Of a stretch of 64,000 nucleotides of DNA, positions 57,323-64,000 are shown one piece after another. Both the position numbers and the translations under genes were made by a program. Location: positions 1,844,257-1,908,256 of the forward strand of contig NC_003413.1 in NCBI RefSeq assembly GCF_000007305.1, read 5' to 3'. Position 1 is the first letter of the stretch, and the number at the start of each line of letters is the position of its first letter. Under the pieces are notes generated by a model, which worked only from the letters and a program-made list of their open reading frames with translations, was not told the origin of the DNA and did not search any database. This DNA is from Pyrococcus furiosus DSM 3638. GTDB taxonomy: Archaea > Methanobacteriota_B > Thermococci > Thermococcales > Thermococcaceae.

Positions 57323-58138
57323 ATGATGAATGTAGATAGGATAACAAGAAACGCTAAAGTAATTAAAGCATTCATTTTCATTCAGAAAGAAGTCTTCTTT
57401 TCAAGGAGGTTTGACTTGTTTCTTCAATTTATAAGTTTGAGTTTAAATATCCTATTTATTGGTATTTTTGCAAATCTAATTACAATCAACGCTGACATCT
57501 CCCAATATGGCACCGCAAACTATCTCGATTATCTTTTAATTGGCTCAATAATTCACAATCTCGTGTTTTTACCGAGAGGTAGCATCTCTTCATTTGTTTT
57601 GGGAAGAGTATTTCCAGTGTTGTATAATTCACCAGCTTCCTTAGCGGCCATTTTTATTGGAATCAACGCCTGGCGAATTTTATGGAACCTAGGCTTAACT
57701 CTGATAATAGCTACAGTTTATGTTATCTTTTTCGGGTTAACTATTCATCTTAACCTTGGCGTTGTAATTGTCATCTTGAGTGGCATCTTGCTGATTTTTG
57801 CTCTTGACATGTTTTCCGCAGGCTTTAGAATTGCCACCAAAGCGACTCAGGATCCATTAAATTGGTTTTTCAACATCACCGCCCAGCTTGTAAGTGGCTT
57901 ATACTTCCCACCAGAGGCATTGCCGAAATGGATTCAACCTTTATCAAAAATTCATCCAGAGACATATATCCTCAGAATGGGTAGACTAACAATGGGTGGG
58001 GATTATTCATTAACAGAAATCCTTCCAAGTTTACAAAGCATGCTAATTATAACGGTGGTAATGTTAGTTTTAGGCTATTTAATGTTCTCATGGGGCTTTA
58101 ATAAGGCAAGAGAACTAGGAACATTAGGACACATATAG
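57323..58138 (+). CDS. ABC-2-type permease
   Basis: 271 residues with six hydrophobic segments, preceded by a short cytosolic front (RITRNAKVIKAFIFIQKEVFFSRRFDLFLQF). FFNITAQLVSGLYFPPEALPKWIQPLSKIHPETYILRMGRL is the conserved ABC-2 transporter stretch near the last periplasmic turn. No ATP-binding subunit is encoded in the window, so the partner must be elsewhere. It diverges from the peptide/maturase operon and is followed by a winged-helix gene after 3 bases. It may export the modified peptide; this is inference. Confidence 0.85.
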   Translation: MMNVDRITRNAKVIKAFIFIQKEVFFSRRFDLFLQFISLSLNILFIGIFANLITINADISQYGTANYLDYLLIGSIIHNLVFLPRGSISSFVLGRVFPVLYNSPASLAAIFIGINAWRILWNLGLTLIIATVYVIFFGLTIHLNLGVVIVILSGILLIFALDMFSAGFRIATKATQDPLNWFFNITAQLVSGLYFPPEALPKWIQPLSKIHPETYILRMGRLTMGGDYSLTEILPSLQSMLIITVVMLVLGYLMFSWGFNKARELGTLGHI

Positions 58139-58141
58139 GGG

Positions 58142-58426
58142 GTGAATGGGACGAGGGTTCATCTGTTAAAAGCAGAATGTGAGAATGGGAGACTAACATT
58201 GCTCATTAGAATAGAAATAGATCTTGAACACGCATATAAAGTGGAATTAACTAAGCTGGAAAGAGATGTCCTAGAATTTATACTTCGAAATGGTGAAGTT
58301 ACTCAAAAGAAGCTGGCTGAAATATTTGGGAGGGTTAAGACTTGTAGGATTATTAAAAACTTAGAAAAGAAGGGACTAATAGAAAGGAAGAAAAATGGAA
58401 GAACTTATATAGTGAAGGTAGTGTGA
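58142..58426 (+). CDS. winged-helix DNA-binding protein
   Basis: 94 residues. The C-terminal half is a winged helix of MarR/IclR style (KLERDVLEFILRNGEVTQKKLAEIFGRVKTCRIIKNLEKKGLIERKKNGRTYIVKV). The front (RVHLLKAECENGRLTLLIRIEI) is a short beta segment. It starts with GTG 3 bases after the permease stop and probably controls this cluster. Its end nearly meets the convergent protease gene. Confidence 0.78.
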   Translation: MNGTRVHLLKAECENGRLTLLIRIEIDLEHAYKVELTKLERDVLEFILRNGEVTQKKLAEIFGRVKTCRIIKNLEKKGLIERKKNGRTYIVKVV

Positions 58427-58431
58427 AATTG

Positions 58432-60186
58432 TTAATTCACAACTATAATTATCCCAGTTTCTCTCTCAATGTACTCTCTATTCTCATTCACCATCCATTC
58501 GTTTGGGTCGAGAATTATCTCTGTGGGCTTTTCATTAAGCTCAAACTCTACCCTTGCACTCCCATTAACCCAGATTTTCTTAATGAAACTCTTTGTTGGA
58601 GTTTTTACTTCAACTTCAAGTGGCATTGTGAAGTTACTCTTATCTGCAATCTCAAAGCTCAGAGCATACTCTCCATCCTTTTCCTCCAAGCTTAGGCTTC
58701 TCACGTAATAATTAGGAACTTTTGCAGTGTAAAACCATTCTTTGAAGAACCAATCTAAATCTTGTCCACTGACTTTTTCAAAAATACCTTGAACATCAGT
58801 TAAATTGCACTCTTTGTCATGACATTCCCTCAAAAGCTCCCTTAGCCCTTTAAAGAAAGTCTCATTCCCGAGCACGAATTGTAGGGAGCGGAAGACAAAA
58901 GCACCCTTATAATATTTAATGGCATTCCTAACTTGGGGATTGGAGATAACTTCTTTATAGGCCTGAATCAATGGTTTCCTGTATTGTGAAGAATATTTCA
59001 ATATTTGCCTTTCTGTGTAACCTAAGCTATAGCTGAGATATCCCGCATCACTTCCCATGAATGTAGCAAGACCTTCCTCAATTCCTGGAGTGAGATCAGT
59101 ATAACTTCCAAACCACAGATGAGCAACTTCATGTGCAAGGGTTGGTAAAATGTCTTCAATCCTTTTGCTATCTCGAATTCCAACAATTGCAATTCCTTTT
59201 CCAGAATCCTCAAATTCCTCTCCATTTCCAAATGGAAGATCTGGATGAAAAATTACGTTGATTTCGGAATAAGGGGGATCCATCAATCTATCTATGTAAT
59301 GCTTAATTATTTTTACAGTAGCGTTAGTAAGTTCCTTAGAATATAATCTCATATTGCTTGGAGCATAAATTACTAACCAAGTATTGTTGTCCCCTATTGT
59401 TAGTTTAGTTTCCTGGAAAAATCCTCTTTTATAAATATACACAGAACCCCATGGTTTGGAATTGTCAATTATTATAATCGTTTGATTATTCTTAGAGTTT
59501 ACTTCTAACGGGTACTCAGAGATTACTGCATACCTCGAAGGAAGAACAAGAACGATATTCCCCCGAGAAACTTTCCCAATTATCCCTGCAGGAGATACGG
59601 GGAAAACGAAATTCGGTGAAAAGTATATTGCATAAGGATAGTTTTCTGGATAATAAAAAGACTTGGAAAATTGAGCTACGTAATAGAGAAACAGAGAATC
59701 TATCGTCGTCTCATATTCCAGTGTTCCGAAGAGTGGTTTATCTTTTGAATATGTTAAATTCAGGAGAAATATCTTGACATTATAATCAGGCAATAAGTAA
59801 TAAGAGAGTCTCGATAAATTAACTTGCTGTTCTTCAAATGTGATATTCAAGTTACCAAAGTTTGGGGTTAATATGTAAATTATTGTACTATCTTGGGTTC
59901 TGTTTACGATCATGAAGTCCCATTTCAGCCTTAAATGATGATGTGTAATTGAGGTACTTACATTTCCAACCAGAGAATAATCCACTGAAATTCTCCTAAA
60001 AATATCATCTATTTCAGGTTCGTATATCACTTGCGCTTCTGCTTGTAAAGGATATTCAACATGTAGTTCTGAATTTGCTTGCATTTGAGAAGAAGTTTTC
60101 TGCTCAGTTGGAATCCTGAGGCATCCACTAGGGAGTATGATGATAAAAGAAATGAAAATAACAATCACCTTTTTTCCAATCATCAT
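58432..60186 (-). CDS. M1-like zinc metalloprotease lipoprotein, copy 2
   Basis: 584 residues. The front VIVIFISFIIILPSGCLRIP ends in a lipobox (LPSGC), so it is likely a lipid-anchored extracytoplasmic protein. Zinc site LAHEVAHLWFGSY (HExxH near residue 355) and EEGLATFMG. A GAMEN equivalent is missing; the region reads GNGEEFEDSG. The C-terminal 200 residues match copies 1 and 3 almost exactly, the front differs strongly. It is third in the operon after peptide 2 and the intact maturase. Confidence 0.88.
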   Translation of the reverse strand: MMIGKKVIVIFISFIIILPSGCLRIPTEQKTSSQMQANSELHVEYPLQAEAQVIYEPEIDDIFRRISVDYSLVGNVSTSITHHHLRLKWDFMIVNRTQDSTIIYILTPNFGNLNITFEEQQVNLSRLSYYLLPDYNVKIFLLNLTYSKDKPLFGTLEYETTIDSLFLYYVAQFSKSFYYPENYPYAIYFSPNFVFPVSPAGIIGKVSRGNIVLVLPSRYAVISEYPLEVNSKNNQTIIIIDNSKPWGSVYIYKRGFFQETKLTIGDNNTWLVIYAPSNMRLYSKELTNATVKIIKHYIDRLMDPPYSEINVIFHPDLPFGNGEEFEDSGKGIAIVGIRDSKRIEDILPTLAHEVAHLWFGSYTDLTPGIEEGLATFMGSDAGYLSYSLGYTERQILKYSSQYRKPLIQAYKEVISNPQVRNAIKYYKGAFVFRSLQFVLGNETFFKGLRELLRECHDKECNLTDVQGIFEKVSGQDLDWFFKEWFYTAKVPNYYVRSLSLEEKDGEYALSFEIADKSNFTMPLEVEVKTPTKSFIKKIWVNGSARVEFELNEKPTEIILDPNEWMVNENREYIERETGIIIVVN

Positions 60187-60243
60187 AACTTCCCACCATT
60201 TTGTTTCGATGTATTGTCATCATTATTAAAAATAAATAATGTA

Positions 60244-61662
60244 TTAAGTATTGAACATTATACGATTTTTGGTTTGTTCATCTCTATTTGGAACTCTCCC
60301 TAAGTTCTCTATTAGAGTTTCCTTGCTAAATAGGTTGGGATACTTCTTCATTAGATAAAATTTTAATCCTTCTTTCCAAATATATTTATTTATGTCACAT
60401 CCTGGACCATTGGGATGTCCATTTTTTCGAATTGACTCCATTGCACATCCACCCATGCAAACTGGCAAAAGTTTGCAATTCTTGCACTCATCATATTCTG
60501 TAGGATCCCTAGATTTCGCATCATAATAAAATGGAGTAATTTTCATTGTTCCATCTTTCTGTATTTCCCCAATTTGATAATCCTCAATTCCAACCATCTC
60601 CCAACACGGATATACCTTTAATTCTGGGTCAATAACGTATCCAAATGGATTGTCATATCCGCAATAAATGAATCGTAAGTTAGGTCTAGTCCAAACCTCG
60701 AATCCTCGCCTGTAAGCTTCTTTCCAAAGATATGGGAGATACTTCTGAAGATCGCTCCCAGAAAAGTAAACACCGCAGTTGGAACTACAATAAGGAAGAT
60801 TTCCTCTCACAATTCCATAGGAAATTGGTATACCTCCTAGACCCTCATCCTTTAAGAAGTCTAACAATTCTGGGATTTTTTTATAGTTTGTTTTGTCAAC
60901 ATTTATTCTTAATGCCAAATGGAAGTTTTTATTAGCTATTCTCCGATTTAAAAGTTTTATATTTTCGATTATTTGATCAAATGTTCCCTCTCCATTTGAT
61001 TTTATTCTTCTTTTATCATGGATCTCTTTTGGACCATCCAATGTTATCTGCATTGAATATACGTTGTAGTTATTGATTGCGTCAACAATGTCCTCATTAA
61101 TTAGTGTTCCATTAGTGACAAAACCTGCTGAATAATCACGGATTTCTTTATTCTCTTTCATTTCTTCTAATCTTTGTAGTGTATATTCACATCCTTTCCA
61201 ATTTAAAAGAGGTTCTCCTCCATAGAAACTAACTGAGATTGTTGGTTTTTTGTCTCCTTGTGCATGAGCACTTGCAAAAGTGAGTATTGTCTCAATTTTC
61301 TCTCGGGTTAATAACCCACCTTTGCTTTTTATATCTCCTTCATAACAGTAGGGACATCTCAAATTACAAGAATATGTCATTACTAAAGTCAGTCCAATAC
61401 TTAAATAATGTAGAAGTTGTCCATAATACATCATTCTTGTAAGTTTAATGATATTAAGCTCGTTTAGTTCTTTGTTAACTATTATTCCTTCAGAAATCAT
61501 CTTATTTAACAAGTCTGGAGGCAATTTATTAAACGTTTCATTTTCCAAGATTTCTTTTGTTTCAATATCACACTTAGCTATTATGTTTCTCAATGTGTTA
61601 AATGATATAACTTCTCGTTTTCTTTCGATGAACAAATTATATTTAGAGGATTTATACGACAT
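60244..61662 (-). CDS. radical SAM/SPASM peptide maturase, intact copy
   Basis: 472 residues. The front (SKYNLFIERKREVISFNTL ... LLNKMISEGIIVNKELNEL, about 90 residues) looks like the peptide-recognition region in maturases of this kind. The radical SAM core holds CNLRCPYCYEGD (near residue 100), SFYGGEPLLNWKGC and MQITLDGPKEIHDKRR. The C-terminal SPASM domain has YCGYDNPFGYVIDP, CWEMVGIEDY, CKNCKLLPVCMGGC and GPGC, ligands for two more Fe-S clusters. Such enzymes make thioether or C-C links in peptides. The ATG follows GGAGGG. It lies between the Cys-rich peptide and the protease. Confidence 0.92.
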   Translation of the reverse strand: MSYKSSKYNLFIERKREVISFNTLRNIIAKCDIETKEILENETFNKLPPDLLNKMISEGIIVNKELNELNIIKLTRMMYYGQLLHYLSIGLTLVMTYSCNLRCPYCYEGDIKSKGGLLTREKIETILTFASAHAQGDKKPTISVSFYGGEPLLNWKGCEYTLQRLEEMKENKEIRDYSAGFVTNGTLINEDIVDAINNYNVYSMQITLDGPKEIHDKRRIKSNGEGTFDQIIENIKLLNRRIANKNFHLALRINVDKTNYKKIPELLDFLKDEGLGGIPISYGIVRGNLPYCSSNCGVYFSGSDLQKYLPYLWKEAYRRGFEVWTRPNLRFIYCGYDNPFGYVIDPELKVYPCWEMVGIEDYQIGEIQKDGTMKITPFYYDAKSRDPTEYDECKNCKLLPVCMGGCAMESIRKNGHPNGPGCDINKYIWKEGLKFYLMKKYPNLFSKETLIENLGRVPNRDEQTKNRIMFNT

Positions 61663-61721
61663 CTATTTCCCTCCACATCTTCAATTGAGAAATAACAAAA
61701 CAAAAAACAAACGATTAGTAG

Positions 61722-61940
61722 TTAATAACAGACACAATATTCGCACTGCTGGTTACACTCACAATCTATTCCGATACAGAAACCCGTTGGAATAAATACG
61801 GCGATACACTTAGGTATGCAAACTCCTGGGCAATATAGACTGCAATCATCTCCGCAAAGACTCGATCCTCCATAACAGGTACATGAGAGGTTTCCAGTAA
61901 TTCCTTCTCCTGAACCTTTTTCTATGATCTCAAACTCCAC
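61722..61940 (-). CDS. 72-residue Cys-rich putative precursor peptide, copy 2
   Basis: The front (FEIIEKGSGEGITGNL) has no Cys; the rest holds 13 Cys, many as CxC or CxxxC pairs (SCTCYGGSSLC, DDCSLYCPGVC, IDCECNQQC, ending CEYCVCY). I take GTG 61940 as start because GGTGAT ends 4 bases before it; an in-frame GTG at 61949 would add three residues and is inside that site. It precedes the intact maturase by 59 bases and shares CxCxGxxxLCxxxC with peptide 1. Likely the maturase substrate. Confidence 0.78.
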   Translation of the reverse strand: MEFEIIEKGSGEGITGNLSCTCYGGSSLCGDDCSLYCPGVCIPKCIAVFIPTGFCIGIDCECNQQCEYCVCY

Positions 61941-61964
61941 CTCAATCACCCCAACAAGTTTTTC

Positions 61965-62122
61965 ACCTATATTTTTTGTTGAAACAATAAATAAGTTTTA
62001 CTGCAACTGATTTATAAACTCTTGAAACTTTTTTATAAATAGCATGAAACCATAATTAAAGAAAAAAAGAGCAATGCTTATAAGTAATTTCATTGATTTT
62101 TAATAATGAGTAGTGAGCAGTG
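61965..62122. promoter_or_regulatory. divergent promoter region, copy 2
   Basis: Homologous to 57170-57322, with the same order of TTTATAAA boxes and a GCTTATAAGTAA element. One side drives peptide 2; the other side now points only at the permease fossil. Agreement outside the TATA boxes indicates duplication of the whole region. Confidence 0.65.
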
Positions 62123-62173
62123 ATGAACGTTAATGCAGTAAACAGAAACGTTAAAGTCATCACTCGATTATAA
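62123..62173 (+). pseudogene. fossil start of a second ABC-2 permease
   Basis: ATG 62123 begins MNVNAVNRNVKVI, matching MNVDRITRNAKVI of the intact permease at 57326. After 13 codons the homology ends exactly where the third protease gene's stop codon (62160-62162) begins; the frame then runs TRL and stops. The rest of the permease and its winged-helix partner are absent. Confidence 0.75.
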
Positions 62174-63935
62174 TCTCTATTCCTTTAACGTTATCTTTTT
62201 TATTTTCATTTACCATCCATTCGTTTGGGTCGAGGATTATCTTTAGGGGCTTATCATTTAGTTCAAAACTTACCTTTGCTTCCCCTCTAATCCAGACTTT
62301 TTTAACGAGCTTTTCTTTTGGAGTTATTACCTCAACCTCAAGGGGCATTGTAAAATTACTCTTATCGACAATTTCAAAGGTCAATGAATATTTACTGTTT
62401 TTCTGCGTTACAGTTAGGTTTTTTACTTCATAATCAGGAACCTTAGCAGTATAAAACCATTCTTTGAAAAACCAGTCTAAGTCTTGTCCGCTAACTTTCT
62501 CGAAAACATTTTGAACATCAGTTAAATTGCACTCTTTACCATGACACTCTCTCAAAAGCTCTCTTAAACCTTCAAAGAAAGTCTCATTACCAAGAACAAA
62601 CTGCAGAGAACGAAAAACAAAAGCACCCTTATAATATTCAACACCAAGTCTCACTTGCGGGTCAAGTATTCCATCTTGGTAAACTTGGGCAAGAGGCATT
62701 CCGTAACGTTTGAAATTCCTTACTGCTCGATCTTCTCTTTCTTTCAAGTTTTCACCAGTAAGTTCACTCACATCAAATTCCATGAGTGTGGCGAGGCTTT
62801 CATCGAGCCGACCAAAGTGGACATAACTCCCAAACCATAGGTGGGCAAGCTCATGAGCAATTGTTGGTAAAATGTCCTCATTTCTCAAAAATCCATGATG
62901 TGCACGAAACCCGACGATTATAATGCCTTTCCCGAAATATTCAAACTCTTCTCCAAAGATAATGTCCGGATTAAAAAATACATTGATTTCTTGATAAGGA
63001 AGTATACTTAAGCGATCTACATAGTGCCAGACTATTTGTGCTGTGATATTTGCGAGTTCTTGAGCATTCAAGTAATTATTCTTTGGGCTGTAAATGATTA
63101 ATTTAATATTTCTAATAGTAATTTTGGTTTTCTGAAAAAGGTTTTGATTGTAAATGTAAATAAACCGGTAATTTGTTGGATTAGGTTTAACATTTTTGAA
63201 CATCACCACTAATTTTTCATCTTTATGCCATACTCTAGGTAAATAATAATCAGAGAGCACGATATAGTTTGAAGGTAAAATGAGGGTGAGATTATATATT
63301 TCTGGAATCGGGTTATAGAGGGAATTTGAGTTAACGAGAATTCCTACAGATGATATTGGAAGAAGCCATTCAGTTGAGAAAACTATTGTTGAAGGATATG
63401 TCTCAGGATAATAAATTGGAGAAAATTTCACAAAATCCCCAAGTATGTATTTAGTAAAAGAGGAGTTTATTGTTGTTTCATACTCTAGTGTTCCATGTAT
63501 TGGAATGCCTTTTGGATATGTTACATTCAAAAGTATTACTTGAGCATAATACTGAGGTAGTGAATAGCGAGAGAGTTTCGATATGTTTACTTGTACTCCT
63601 TCAACCACCATACTCAATCTACCAAAATTTGGAGACTTTATGTAGAGTACAGTATAATTTCCAGATCTATTCGTGATTATAAAATCCCACCTCACTTTTA
63701 AGTGATGATTGAGGGTAATTACAGTTATGTTTGCAATAACAGAATAATTCGTCAGAAAATAGGGAAAAGCTCCATATATACTTTTTTCTTCGACTTTTGA
63801 AGGATACTCAATGTAGAGTTGCAATTTCTCTTGTTTTGATGATGGGACCGGGTTATTACTCCATAGAATATATCCCACGGAAAGCACAAGAAAAGAGATA
63901 AGGAATACAGCAAGTGCTTTTCTTTTCATCAGCAT
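62160..63935 (-). CDS. membrane-anchored M1-like zinc metalloprotease, copy 3
   Basis: 591 residues. N-terminal anchor (ALAVFLISFLVLSVGYILW). Zinc site IAHELAHLWFGSY (HExxH near residue 359) and DESLATLMEF. GAMEN region reads FGEEFEYFGKG. Its C-terminal part is almost identical to copies 1 and 2, and its front resembles copy 2 more than copy 1 (GTLEYETTINSSF, LPYQEINVFFNPD). Its stop overlaps the permease fossil. Any peptide and maturase genes belonging to it would lie beyond the window's right edge. Confidence 0.88.
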   Translation of the reverse strand: MLMKRKALAVFLISFLVLSVGYILWSNNPVPSSKQEKLQLYIEYPSKVEEKSIYGAFPYFLTNYSVIANITVITLNHHLKVRWDFIITNRSGNYTVLYIKSPNFGRLSMVVEGVQVNISKLSRYSLPQYYAQVILLNVTYPKGIPIHGTLEYETTINSSFTKYILGDFVKFSPIYYPETYPSTIVFSTEWLLPISSVGILVNSNSLYNPIPEIYNLTLILPSNYIVLSDYYLPRVWHKDEKLVVMFKNVKPNPTNYRFIYIYNQNLFQKTKITIRNIKLIIYSPKNNYLNAQELANITAQIVWHYVDRLSILPYQEINVFFNPDIIFGEEFEYFGKGIIIVGFRAHHGFLRNEDILPTIAHELAHLWFGSYVHFGRLDESLATLMEFDVSELTGENLKEREDRAVRNFKRYGMPLAQVYQDGILDPQVRLGVEYYKGAFVFRSLQFVLGNETFFEGLRELLRECHGKECNLTDVQNVFEKVSGQDLDWFFKEWFYTAKVPDYEVKNLTVTQKNSKYSLTFEIVDKSNFTMPLEVEVITPKEKLVKKVWIRGEAKVSFELNDKPLKIILDPNEWMVNENKKDNVKGIEIIIE

Positions 63936-64000
63936 TCCCCCTCACTAAACAGTAGTTTTATTATCACTAATATACTCTCCTGCACTATTTAACTCAAGTG

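Overview
The window looks like chromosomal DNA of a hyperthermophilic euryarchaeon of the order Thermococcales, most likely Pyrococcus furiosus. The signs are archaeal information-processing genes (EF-2, Rpo12, L37Ae, S3Ae, S15, Hef, a three-subunit RPA, Sec61-beta, KEOPS Pcc1), BRE/TATA promoters, GGTGAT-type ribosome binding sites, compact C/D-box guide RNA genes, and a hef - RPA - glycogen synthase - asparaginase - RecJ/S15 gene order that I recognise from P. furiosus. The species call is from memory, not from a search.

Layout. 1-5.3 kb: dCTP deaminase (cut by the window edge), tRNA-Arg, a membrane-anchored unknown, a HAD-like protein and both halves of glycine decarboxylase P-protein, ending in two oppositely oriented C/D sRNA genes. 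5.5-13.2 kb: hydrolase and MFS transporter, then a glycerol module on the other strand (glycerophosphodiesterase, glycerol kinase, FAD G3P dehydrogenase, a second flavoprotein, a small Cys protein) that would carry glycerophosphodiesters to dihydroxyacetone phosphate. 13.2-24.7 kb: translation, replication and repair genes (L37Ae, Rpo12, Brix protein, Pcc1, EF-2, IMPase/FBPase, Hef, a GC-rich structured RNA candidate, Sec61-beta, RPA32/14/41, ScpB). 25.5-34.3 kb is disturbed: an IS607-family TnpA/TnpB element, a NifX-like gene diverging from two decayed ferredoxin-MinD ATPase genes with a repeated palindromic operator, NhaC, a radical SAM archaeosine enzyme, and taw3 cut from its upstream region by a complete 782-bp IS6-like insertion with an 8-bp target duplication.

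34.3-52.5 kb: tRNA-His, gene remnants, CorA, cobalamin adenosyltransferase, a tandem NYN-domain pair, glgA, an exonuclease-like protein, asparaginase, an M20 peptidase, a PrsW-like protease, ArsR and Lrp regulators, and an S3Ae - Pcc1 paralogue - RecJ - S15 operon. Five further C/D-box guide RNA candidates sit between or inside gene ends. 52.5-53.8 kb: a broken VapC toxin with an intact antitoxin, and a second copy of the S15 leader structure in front of a 20-codon reading frame.

53.8-64 kb is the most unusual part: a duplicated accessory system. Its unit is a small Cys-rich peptide gene, a radical SAM/SPASM maturase and a membrane-anchored M1-like zinc protease on one strand, with an ABC-2 permease and a winged-helix protein diverging from the same promoter region. 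Copy 1 has an easily missed 50-residue peptide gene and a single-base frameshift in its maturase. Copy 2 has an intact maturase and a 72-residue, 13-Cys peptide. A third protease gene overlaps a 13-codon fossil of the permease start. The two peptides share a CxCxGxxxLCxxxC motif. I read this as an uncharacterised archaeal ribosomally made, radical-SAM-modified peptide system with extracytoplasmic proteases; the chemistry and role are inference.
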